Shown piece after piece: positions 7,764 through 15,724 of a DNA stretch of 18,437 bases; within the stretch, counting starts at the first letter, position 1, and the number at the start of each line of letters is the position of its first letter. Both the position numbers and the translations under genes were made by a program. This DNA comes from JBDKTK01 sp039680225 (GTDB lineage: Bacteria > Desulfobacterota > Syntrophia > Syntrophales > UBA4778), in the NCBI GenBank assembly GCA_039680225.1, contig JBDKTK010000096.1, forward strand, positions 1-18,437, in the 5' to 3' direction. The notes beneath the pieces were generated by a model. It was not told the origin of the DNA. It did no database searches and was given only the letters and a program-made list of their open reading frames with translations.

Positions 7764-7821
7764 GCAGGGGCGCATCGTATTACGCCCCTGCGGCCGGGCC
7801 GAATGTTTTTGAAAAGCCCGG
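7764..7821 (-). repeat. Two tandem inverted repeats between baeRF3 and the YkgJ-type gene
   Basis: Immediately after the baeRF3 stop codon there is an inverted repeat with arms GCCCGG/CCGGGC (7794-7799 and 7816-7821). Next to it is a stronger one with 9-bp arms GCAGGGGCG/CGCCCCTGC (7764-7772 and 7783-7791) and a 10-base loop. Neither is followed by a T-run in the leftward direction, so they are not classic intrinsic terminators. They could slow mRNA decay or partly reduce read-through into the YkgJ-type gene. Confidence 0.5.
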
Positions 7822-8979
7822 TTAATATCTGAAGATCGCCGCCATCGGCGCTTTGTCGGGCATTTTGTCGGGACCGAGCAGGTATACAGTGCCCCCGTTC
7901 AGATAAGTCTGCACGGATGCCGCATCCAGGATGTCCTCGCTGCCTTGCTGCGGTTTCTCGAGCAGGACCATCTTTTTCGTTGCCGAATCGATGCTGCCCC
8001 ACTGCTGGCGGCCGGCCGCGACGAACAGGTAGCCCACTTTCCCGTCGCCGGCTGCGGGGACGATTTCTTCCATGTTGTTGGACGCAAGCCCGGTGCCCAT
8101 GGATTGCTTGTACAGGGCCAGGGCTTCATGCACGGCCTTTTCATAAAAAGGCTGGACGGTCTTCCAGGCCAGGGAGCCGAGCTCGCTTGTCTTCATTTCA
8201 TCGGGATTCCCGGTAATCGGCTCGTCAACCAGGCGGGGGTAGGAATTTGCCACCTTGAAGATCGGAAAGAGGTAGTCGACCCCGGCGAAAACCAGGGGCG
8301 ACCGTTCGTTCCGAAGCAGCTCCTGGAGCCCTTTGTCGATCTGCTGGAAATAGCGCAGGATGCTTTCCTTGGTCAGGTCCTCCCAGATGCCGTGCCCGTG
8401 GAAGGTGGACGAGCCGCGCCGGGTCGGCTGCGAGCGCATCTGCCGGTCGGGAGTGTCATACCTTACAGTTTCGGCGAGGCTGCGCGGCGTGTTTTTCAGC
8501 TCAAGCTCGAGGGCGCAGTTGCGCGCCCCCTGCAGGAACCTTACAGCTTTCATGCTTACGGCAAGCACGTAAAACCGGCCTCCGCCGTTGTTGAAAAGGG
8601 GGAAAAGCGGTTTAAGGTGGAAACGGTCCGAGCTGACGACCAGTTCGGGAAAGCCCAGGGGAAGCCGGTACACCCTGAAAATCCCTGAAGATATGAATGC
8701 CGCCAGGCCGTCGTTCTGCTTCCTCCAAAAGGGGGCGTTCTTAAGGAGCGCCATGCCGGGATTGAGCATCGCCTCGACTTCGCCCGGGCGCAATCCAAGC
8801 GTTAACAGGTTTTCTTCGGCAGACCTCAGCATGTTCCTGAATCGTATCTGGTTCTGCTGTATCTCTGCCCCGACCCAGGGGGTCGGCATGTAAATCGAAA
8901 TGCACGGCTTGTTCCGGACCTCCATTAACGACAGCAAACTATCCCTCGTCAGGATCTCTTCTCTTGCAAGTATCTCCAT
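7822..8979 (-). CDS. baeRF3-domain protein (eRF1-like)
   Basis: A 385-aa cytoplasmic protein that resembles family 3 of the bacterial archaeo-eukaryotic release factor-like proteins (baeRF3). The N-terminal CISIYMPTPWVGAEIQQNQIR block (residues 27-47) and the central PLVFAGVDYLFPIFKVANSY ... ITGNP region (about 232-260) are characteristic. The C-terminal part (GKVGYLFVA ... LNGGTVYLL) corresponds to the third, L7Ae-like domain. Members are thought to act on ribosomes or peptidyl-tRNA, but their function is not established. I see no GGQ peptidyl-hydrolysis motif. The start at 8979 follows a perfect AGGAGG at 6-base spacing. Its ATG shares a base with the stop codon of a possible upstream 73-aa frame (TGATG). 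Confidence 0.78.
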   Translation of the reverse strand: MEILAREEILTRDSLLSLMEVRNKPCISIYMPTPWVGAEIQQNQIRFRNMLRSAEENLLTLGLRPGEVEAMLNPGMALLKNAPFWRKQNDGLAAFISSGIFRVYRLPLGFPELVVSSDRFHLKPLFPLFNNGGGRFYVLAVSMKAVRFLQGARNCALELELKNTPRSLAETVRYDTPDRQMRSQPTRRGSSTFHGHGIWEDLTKESILRYFQQIDKGLQELLRNERSPLVFAGVDYLFPIFKVANSYPRLVDEPITGNPDEMKTSELGSLAWKTVQPFYEKAVHEALALYKQSMGTGLASNNMEEIVPAAGDGKVGYLFVAAGRQQWGSIDSATKKMVLLEKPQQGSEDILDAASVQTYLNGGTVYLLGPDKMPDKAPMAAIFRY

Positions 8980-9200
8980 CAGCAACCTCCTAACTTGCGC
9001 GGCTTGACAGGCAGGAAAGCCTTAATCACGCCATTTTGTTTGATTTTCGGAAATTTGCAGAAATGCGTCTGGAAGGGGTTATGGTTAAACTTCCGATGGA
9101 CACGGGATGCGATGCGCTCGGGAATCAGTTTCCTCAAGTGCTCCTCAGGAAAACTTGTTCCTGTACATTCAAAACCGAAAGGACCTGAGGGGCCGGACAT
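8979..9200 (-). CDS. Possible small leader ORF of baeRF3 (hypothetical)
   Basis: A 73-codon frame starts at ATG 9200, 7 bases after GAGGGG, and ends in TGA overlapping the baeRF3 ATG (TGATG), the arrangement expected for translational coupling. A promoter-like pair lies just upstream at 9224-9252 and the terminator of the previous gene lies before that, so the frame fills the leader of the transcript exactly. The product is basic, with no membrane segment and no recognised domain. Against it, third codon positions are less GC-biased than in neighbouring genes, and another frame is open on the opposite strand. It may be a real small gene or simply the 5' leader of baeRF3. Confidence 0.38.
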   Translation of the reverse strand: MSGPSGPFGFECTGTSFPEEHLRKLIPERIASRVHRKFNHNPFQTHFCKFPKIKQNGVIKAFLPVKPRKLGGC

Positions 9201-9223
9201 TTCAAAGCCCCTCGATTAAATTC

Positions 9224-9252
9224 AGCGTACAAGAACGCCCCTGAAAAGTCAA
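9224..9252 (-). promoter_or_regulatory. Putative promoter of the leader ORF-baeRF3 unit
   Basis: Reading leftward, TTGACT (9252-9247) and TACGCT (9229-9224) are 17 bases apart. The -35 box matches five of six consensus bases and the -10 box three of six. Transcription would begin near 9217, shortly before the 73-aa frame and about 240 bases before baeRF3. Its position directly behind the BON gene terminator supports it. Confidence 0.45.
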
Positions 9253-9274
9253 TTTCTCAGAATCCGCTCCGCAC

Positions 9275-9313
9275 AAAAGGGAGCATTGCCGCATGGCGGC
9301 GGCGTATGCTCCC
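9275..9313 (-). terminator. Intrinsic terminator after the BON lipoprotein gene
   Basis: On the minus strand an outer stem GGGAGCAT/ATGCTCCC (9313-9306 and 9286-9279) and an inner stem GCCGC/GCGGC (9300-9296 and 9292-9288) form a long hairpin followed directly by TTTT. It lies 16 bases after the stop codon of the lipoprotein gene. Confidence 0.8.
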
Positions 9314-9329
9314 GCTTATCCGGCCCTCC

Positions 9330-9632
9330 TTATTGCTGCTTTATCTGCAGATTCGATTTTACGCTTTTCACGCCTTTGGTGTTCCTGGCGATGTTTAGAA
9401 GTTTGGTTTCCGCATCCCTGTTGGGGACTTGTCCGGAGAGTGTGACGTTCCCGTTGAAAGAGGCGACGTCGATCTGGAAGAATTTCAGGTTCGGATCTGC
9501 AAGGATTTTCCCGTTTATCTCTGATTTGATGACGGTGTCATCCACGTTCTGTCCCGCTGTTCTGCCCGTAGTGGACGAGCATGCAGTTAATGCAAACAGC
9601 ACCACCAGCAATAGTATAACTGTCTTTCTCAT
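9330..9632 (-). CDS. BON-domain lipoprotein
   Basis: A 100-aa exported lipoprotein. The N-terminus MRKTVILLLVVLFALTAC is a type II signal with lipobox LTAC, giving lipidated Cys18. Residues about 31-97 form one BON domain (VDDTVIKSEINGKIL ... VASFNGNVTLSGQV ... AETKLLNIARNTKGVKSVKSNL), a fold linked with phospholipid binding in the periplasm (as in OsmY and DolP, which have two BON domains). Ser at +2 after the Cys is compatible with outer-membrane sorting. The start at 9632 follows AAAGGAGG at 7 bases; an upstream in-frame TTG at 9653 would place that site inside the gene. It is monocistronic, ended by a clear terminator. It may be a stress or envelope-integrity protein. Confidence 0.85.
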   Translation of the reverse strand: MRKTVILLLVVLFALTACSSTTGRTAGQNVDDTVIKSEINGKILADPNLKFFQIDVASFNGNVTLSGQVPNRDAETKLLNIARNTKGVKSVKSNLQIKQQ

Positions 9633-9699
9633 CGGCACTCCTCCTTTGTACAATTTTCATTTTAAGTTACATTTTGCCGATGCATTTGTTCCATAAAGG

Positions 9700-9730
9700 A
9701 ATTCCTGATTTTTCGAGTTGAAATTCCTGA
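9700..9730. repeat. Direct repeat upstream of the BON lipoprotein gene
   Basis: AATTCCTGA occurs at 9700-9708 and again at 9722-9730, 22 bases apart, which is close to two turns of DNA helix. The first copy also belongs to the palindrome AGGAATTCCT (9698-9707). The pair lies 70-100 bases before the lipoprotein start codon, where a regulator could bind. Confidence 0.35.
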
Positions 9731-9768
9731 AAAGAAATTAAGGAATGGCCGCAAAGAACTCTATGGGC

Positions 9769-10563
9769 TTATCTCTTTTCCCAGATACGGCCTTTCAGGA
9801 TGAAGTTTGACTGCAGGGCGGAATAAAACCGGGAACCGTTCCAGACCCTCGACAGAATCGAAAGCCGGGGAGGTTGGATGTTTATTAAATTATAGGCATT
9901 GGGCTCGCCCCGTCTCCTGGTGGACAGGGTGGATGCGTGGACGACGAGAATGCGCCGGTCCGCCGCTTCAATGGTTACGTCGCCTGTATAAGCCATATGG
10001 AAATGTCCCGACAGGACCAGTTCCATCCCGCATGATTCAAGCGCCCGGAGCGCCTTGCGGGCCCGGCCGACAACGCTCAGCGGGGCCCCCCGGGGCGGCG
10101 GTATGAAAGGGTGGTGCGTCACGGCTATTTTGAACAATGACGGGGAAAGCTTTCCAGCCCTCGCGCACACCTGCTCGATCTGGGCGTCCGAGATCCTGCC
10201 GTTGATCCAGGTAAAGGGGCGCGCCGTATTGATCCCGAACACGGCCACTTCATTGTCGATGAAGCTCGGATTGAGTTCCTGGCTTATGTAACGTTTGTAC
10301 CTGCCCAGCGGCGAGAGAAAACGCCTTCCAAGGTTGTAGAGGGGAATGTCGTGATTGCCGGGGACTATCAGTTTCGGGAACGGGATCCCGTCGAGGAATT
10401 CCCGGGCGGCGGCAAACTGGCGGGCCCTGGCCCTCTGGGTGATATCCCCGCTGATGCTCACCAGTACGGGATCGAGTTCAATGAGGTCCCTGGTGATGGC
10501 AGCGGCGACTTCCGGGTCGACGCGCCCGAAGTGAAGGTCCGAAATGTGGGCGATCTTACGCAT
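9769..10563 (-). CDS. Calcineurin-like metallophosphoesterase
   Basis: A 264-aa phosphoesterase with all five motifs of the calcineurin-like superfamily: DLH (D9, H11), GD (D40), GNHD (69-72), HH (150-151) and GHFH (186-189), which together bind two metal ions. The order and length are near those of CpdA-type cyclic-nucleotide phosphodiesterases and related enzymes. No signal peptide is visible, so the protein should be cytoplasmic. Its ATG overlaps the stop of the lipid-kinase-like gene by 8 bases (ATGCGTAA), so translation is coupled. Pairing with a diacylglycerol-kinase-like enzyme suggests a phospholipid intermediate as substrate, but hydrolysis of cAMP is also possible given the Crp-type regulators in the window. 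The substrate cannot be fixed from sequence. Confidence 0.85.
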   Translation of the reverse strand: MRKIAHISDLHFGRVDPEVAAAITRDLIELDPVLVSISGDITQRARARQFAAAREFLDGIPFPKLIVPGNHDIPLYNLGRRFLSPLGRYKRYISQELNPSFIDNEVAVFGINTARPFTWINGRISDAQIEQVCARAGKLSPSLFKIAVTHHPFIPPPRGAPLSVVGRARKALRALESCGMELVLSGHFHMAYTGDVTIEAADRRILVVHASTLSTRRRGEPNAYNLINIQPPRLSILSRVWNGSRFYSALQSNFILKGRIWEKR

Positions 10564-11464
10564 GGGCCGTCCCGGCCTTTTCCGGGGCTATCACCCTGAG
10601 GGCGCCGGGGTGGCTCCGGTAATGAAGAGGGGTTGACATTTTTGACAGCTCGCCGTCAACAGCTGTCGTGATCATCCTGGACCTCGTCCTGATAACGCAT
10701 TGCTTCAGGGTCAGCGCCGTGAAGTCCTTTTCCTGCTCGAGCTTTCCCGCGAGCGCCCTCAGTGCGAGCCGCAACAGTTCGAGGCGGCCGCCCCGGTTGC
10801 CGATGTAGACGCTGAGGACTCCCCCGTCCAGGCCGGCCCTGTTCCTGATCGTGAAGAGGCTTACTTCGTATTCGTTGTTGCCCACGAAGACAAAGGGCGT
10901 CCTGCGGACCACGTCAATGTTGCCGGATATGATCTCGACCTTGAAATCTGCGGCCCGCCGAAAAACCTTGAAAGCGGCAATGACGAGCGCCGGCCATTTC
11001 CCTATTCCCAATTGCAGCCGCTGCTCCTCCCTGTCCTTTACAAGGCGGGGATAAATGCCGAGGGACGAGTTGTTGATGAAATAATGCCCGTTCACCTCGC
11101 CCATGTCCACGGACCGGACCGGGCCTTTCGCAATCAGCTCCACCGCTCCTTCAAGGTCCATGGGGATCTGCAGGTCCTTGGCAAAGTGGTTGAGGGTCCC
11201 CAGCGGCAATATGCCCAGGCTTGTTTGCGTGTTCGCAAGGGCTGAGGCCACCAGGCTGACCGTACCATCGCCCCCGCCGGCCAGGAGTATGTCAGGTTTT
11301 GATTCGGCTGCCCTGCGGGACTGCTCCCTGATGCCGGAATCGGGCGCCGCAATGATCTCTGCGTCAATCCCGAACTTCCGGAAAAGGCCTTTCAGCAGGC
11401 CGATATTTGAATCATCGCCGTTGAGAGTGCCGGCGCCCATGTTGAGGAGGACCTTGGTTTTCAT
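10556..11464 (-). CDS. Diacylglycerol/lipid kinase family protein
   Basis: A 302-aa protein of the DAGK catalytic-domain family (YegS/DgkB/BmrU type), which phosphorylates diacylglycerol or a related lipid with ATP at the inner face of the membrane. The nucleotide-binding GGGDGT lies at 63-68, followed by ILPLGTLNHFAKDL (85-98), where the family usually has GTxNDFA. The usual N-terminal NPxSG is NMGAG here (8-12). The C-terminal half contains the expected beta-rich lobe with TAVDGEL. The start at 11464 has GGGAG only two bases before it; no better start was found. It is the first gene of a two-gene unit with the phosphoesterase and shares the upstream divergent promoter region with the Crp-family gene. 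Confidence 0.88.
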   Translation of the reverse strand: MKTKVLLNMGAGTLNGDDSNIGLLKGLFRKFGIDAEIIAAPDSGIREQSRRAAESKPDILLAGGGDGTVSLVASALANTQTSLGILPLGTLNHFAKDLQIPMDLEGAVELIAKGPVRSVDMGEVNGHYFINNSSLGIYPRLVKDREEQRLQLGIGKWPALVIAAFKVFRRAADFKVEIISGNIDVVRRTPFVFVGNNEYEVSLFTIRNRAGLDGGVLSVYIGNRGGRLELLRLALRALAGKLEQEKDFTALTLKQCVIRTRSRMITTAVDGELSKMSTPLHYRSHPGALRVIAPEKAGTAHA

Positions 11465-11505
11465 TGCTCCCGCGAATTCGCCCCACAGTCTTTAAAGTGT
11501 AATAT

Positions 11506-11534
11506 ATCATGCAACACAGAAACATGTTGATCAA
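11506..11534 (-). promoter_or_regulatory. Putative promoter of the lipid kinase-phosphoesterase unit
   Basis: Leftward TTGATC (11534-11529) and CATGAT (11511-11506) are 17 bases apart. The -35 box is one half of the palindrome TTGATCAA, whose other half serves the rightward promoter. A TATATT overlapping the -10 (11507-11502) is an alternative. Either leaves a leader of about 30-35 bases. Confidence 0.35.
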
Positions 11535-11555
11535 GCTCCGAATGTAGCGTATAAA
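11527..11555 (+). promoter_or_regulatory. Promoter of the Crp-family regulator gene
   Basis: TTGATC (11527-11532), 17 bases, then TATAAA (11550-11555) gives a good sigma-70 promoter matching four and five consensus positions. Transcription would start near 11562, about 59 bases before the ATG. The surrounding DNA is clearly AT-rich compared with the genes. Confidence 0.55.
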
Positions 11556-11620
11556 GAATGCAAAATATGCTAAATAGTTGTTTCAAGGTGTTAAGAAACC
11601 TCGAGAATAATTAGAATATT

Positions 11621-12322
11621 ATGAAGTCAAACACCTCTGAAAAATTCTTAAAGATTGCTTCTGGTATTCCGTTTCTGTCTTGCCTTTCCGACCAGGAAAT
11701 TGATTCCTTAAGGAAAAGACTCATTGAGAAGCGTTTCAACAGGGGGGAAACAATCCTTCACGAAGAGGACACCCCCAATTACCTTTACTTCATATATTCA
11801 GGAAAAGTGAAGGTCTTGCAGATAAGCCAGGACGGCAGGGAGCGGATCCTTGCCATTCACAAAAGGGGCGATTTCTTCGGGGAAATGGCCGCCCTCGACG
11901 GAAAGACCTCCCCTGCAACGGTCGTGGCCCTCGAGGAAGCGGAAGTGGGGTTCCTGGCCCGCGAGGATTTTGAAACTCACATCCTCAAAAACACCACCGC
12001 CCTGAGGGAACTCATCCTGATGCTGTGCGGGCGTATCCGCGAAGCATGGCTCATGCTGAGGGTCGCTGCGTTTTCGGACGCCGAAGACCGGATGAGGGCG
12101 GTCCTGAAAAACATGTGCGATCATTTCGGGGTGGAGGACAGCAGGGGCACAATCCTCAACCTGAAGCTCACGCACAAGGACATTGCGTACCTCGCTTCAA
12201 CTTCCCGCGAAACGGCCACCCGCCTTTTGAACAGCCTTGAAAAACAGGGCGAACTGGAAACGCTCGAAGGGAAATACATCCTGCTCAAGAGTTCTTTCTT
12301 TCAAAACCTGCCCATAACGTAA
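11621..12322 (+). CDS. Crp/Fnr family transcriptional regulator
   Basis: A 233-aa one-component regulator. Residues about 15-120 form the cNMP-binding beta-roll (RGETILHEEDTPNYLYFIYSGKVKV, then GDFFGEMAALDGKTSPATVVA); a dimer helix follows (about 125-150), then the winged helix-turn-helix (LTHKDIAYLASTSRETATRLLNSLEKQG, 183-210). The recognition helix S-R-E-T-x-x-R (Arg196, Glu197, Arg201) keeps the three E. coli CRP residues that contact TGTGA. By contrast, the cAMP phosphate-binding Arg-Ser/Thr-Ala is replaced by S-P-A (97-99), so cAMP may not be the ligand. There is no N-terminal Cys cluster, so it is not an Fnr-type oxygen sensor. A CRP-like operator follows 12 bases after the stop. Ribosome-site strength at the start is low. 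Confidence 0.9.
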   Translation: MKSNTSEKFLKIASGIPFLSCLSDQEIDSLRKRLIEKRFNRGETILHEEDTPNYLYFIYSGKVKVLQISQDGRERILAIHKRGDFFGEMAALDGKTSPATVVALEEAEVGFLAREDFETHILKNTTALRELILMLCGRIREAWLMLRVAAFSDAEDRMRAVLKNMCDHFGVEDSRGTILNLKLTHKDIAYLASTSRETATRLLNSLEKQGELETLEGKYILLKSSFFQNLPIT

Positions 12323-12333
12323 TCAACTATTAT

Positions 12334-12349
12334 TGTGACAGCAGTCACT
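12334..12349 (+). promoter_or_regulatory. CRP-type operator
   Basis: TGTGA-CAGCAG-TCACT matches the E. coli CRP consensus TGTGA-N6-TCACA at nine of ten positions. It lies between the Crp-family gene and the small membrane protein gene. A TGTAAA hexamer at 12369-12374 would place a transcription start near 12381-12383, putting the operator centre (12341.5) about 41 bases upstream, the classic activating class II position. The regulator encoded next door keeps the residues that read TGTGA, so it is the first candidate to bind. Confidence 0.6.
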
Positions 12350-12430
12350 GCAAGGGTTTCGTGCATTCTGTAAAAGGGAAGCCGTACTGTTGCGGAAGTT
12401 TAAAGTAAACAAAAAGAAGGAGGGCTTAAC

Positions 12431-12703
12431 ATGGACTTTTTGTTCTCCACGGAAATTTCGGTGAACCTTTTCCAGATAATGGCGCTGCTTGTCCTCAGCA
12501 CGGTGGCGCTGCTTTACGGCATGACCAGGATAGCCCTGTTGATAAATTATGCTTTCATCGTGTACTGGGGTTACCTTTCCAACTTCGACCGGGTTTGCGA
12601 AGCCCAGGTCCAAAGCATGCCGAGCTTTTCCGGGGTTTATGTATTTTTCGGGTTCCTGATCATACTGCTTGCCAGCTTCGGCCTGCTTGTCAACCACGAC
12701 TGA
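12431..12703 (+). CDS. Small membrane protein of unknown function
   Basis: A 90-aa hydrophobic protein with a strong AAGGAGG ribosome site 8 bases before the ATG. Three membrane segments can be drawn at about 11-30, 33-49 and 68-87. A short polar loop at about 50-66 (NFDRVCEAQVQSMP) contains the only cysteine. I do not recognise the family. It stands alone behind a CRP-type operator and right after a Crp-family gene, so it is likely controlled by that regulator. Codon use and the ribosome site argue that the gene is real. Confidence 0.75.
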   Translation: MDFLFSTEISVNLFQIMALLVLSTVALLYGMTRIALLINYAFIVYWGYLSNFDRVCEAQVQSMPSFSGVYVFFGFLIILLASFGLLVNHD

Positions 12704-12724
12704 GCAGCCCTATGGACAAGGCCC

Positions 12725-12744
12725 ATCCCCGCACCCGCGGGGAT
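12725..12744. terminator. GC-rich hairpin between convergent genes
   Basis: ATCCCCGC-ACCC-GCGGGGAT is a perfect 8-bp stem with a 4-base loop, 22 bases after the small membrane protein gene and between two converging genes. No T-run follows on either strand, so termination at this site is plausible but not typical. Confidence 0.45.
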
Positions 12745-12798
12745 AGCGGCCAGGTGTCCCCGCGCACGCCCTGCAGCCCGGGGTAGAATCCCAAGCTG

Positions 12799-13002
12799 TT
12801 ATTTGAGAATGATTTTGAGGTTGTCTTTCTGGGTGACCATCTTGTCACCCACGGAATCGCCGCAATAAACGCATGAGTAGTCGTACTTGTCGCCGTTTGT
12901 GAGGACCAGGAGCAGCCTTTTGCGGACCGGCACCGCGCGCCTGCACCGGGGACAGTACAGCTCGGTGGCGTCAAAATCCTTGTAGCTTTCCTTTTTCCGC
13001 AT
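12799..13002 (-). CDS. Small zinc-ribbon protein
   Basis: A 67-aa protein with two CxxC pairs, CPRC at 17-20 and CVYC at 44-47, separated by 23 residues in a predicted beta-rich zinc ribbon. The rest is rich in Lys. It could bind a nucleic acid or a protein partner, but no function is known to me. The ATG lies 7 bases after the nadE stop; the AAGGAT at the end of nadE can serve as ribosome site at about 12 bases. It is therefore the last gene of the nadE unit. Confidence 0.7.
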   Translation of the reverse strand: MRKKESYKDFDATELYCPRCRRAVPVRKRLLLVLTNGDKYDYSCVYCGDSVGDKMVTQKDNLKIILK

Positions 13003-13009
13003 TTTTAAA

Positions 13010-15050
<2,041 letters not shown>

Positions 15051-15058
<8 letters not shown>

Positions 15059-15650
15059 TGCCTTCAGCCCGGGCCCTGTCCTGGATGGAGCAGGCCAGTT
15101 CTCCCGCTTGTTTCATATTCAAGCCCAGGGACACAAAACCATGGGCCCTGATCACGATAAAAAATTCCTTATCCAGCACTTCGACTATGCTGCGGGCCAG
15201 GGATACCGACCCGTACGGTTCTTCCGAAAGGGTCTGCACCAGCCCGAGGCCCGCCGCCCTTTCCAGTATGCGGCGCGAATGGCCGTGGAATACCGCGTTT
15301 ATTTCCGGGCGGGCCTTGTATATCGCAAAGTGCAGCAGGCTCTCGGAGGAAGGGTCCCTCGTGCCTTCCGCGCGTACGGTCTGGTTGTCCAGGTCGCAGG
15401 AAAGGACTCTTACAAACGGATTTTCGACCCACTCCTCCCCGAAGCGGACCCCCGAGCCGGTGATGATGAACGAGCCTTCCGAATCCCGGAAGCTGAGGTT
15501 CCCGTAAGAGCCCCGCTTGTGCGGCCGGGCCAGGCCCCGGTCGTGGAAAATGCGGCACCAGTGCTGCAATTCGGAAATGCGGTCATCAACAGGCGGCGCA
15601 TTGCCGGTAAAGACAGTTTTAAACTTGACCGCGCTGAATTGCTCTTCCAT
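15051..15650 (-). CDS. Class II aldolase/adducin family protein
   Basis: A 199-aa protein of the class II aldolase fold (FucA/AraD/MtnB relatives). The Zn ligands are in place: His122 and His124 (VFHGH) and His170 (RAHG). Glu103 in SSESLLH matches the catalytic or Zn-liganding Glu73 of fuculose-phosphate aldolase. SYGNLSFR (48-55) matches the phosphate-binding GNxS loop. The reaction could be aldol cleavage, epimerisation or dehydration of a small phosphorylated sugar; the sequence does not decide. ATG at 15650 is chosen, though no good ribosome site is seen; a TTG lies at 15659. It is the first gene of a unit with nadE and the zinc-ribbon gene, which is an unusual setting for an aldolase. 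Confidence 0.8.
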
Positions 15651-15724
15651 TGTATTCAAAATGAATCAAAACGTAATGTTTTCCTTGATTTCCATGGAAT
15701 TTCTACTTTATGGAGAGCCGTTTG

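Noticed and set aside
7709..8002. N-terminal extension of the YkgJ-type protein by about 98 residues.
   Set aside because: It overlaps the baeRF3 coding region, crosses two hairpins, and the strong ribosome site directly before 7708 explains the start.
9681..9697. Sigma-54-like element (TGGAAC ... TGCA on the minus strand) upstream of the BON gene.
   Set aside because: The GG and GC doublets are 7 bases apart and not the required 10.
12725..12775. CRISPR-like sequence: CCCCGC ... GCGGGGAT resembles type I-E repeats and CCCCGC occurs again 31 bases later.
   Set aside because: The spacing does not fit a repeat-spacer unit of about 60 bases, the second copy lacks the matching arm, and no array or cas gene is present. 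A hairpin between convergent genes explains it.
15690..15699. Palindrome TTCCATGGAA upstream of the class II aldolase gene.
   Set aside because: Ten bases, single copy, with no promoter elements clearly placed around it; too little to support a site.
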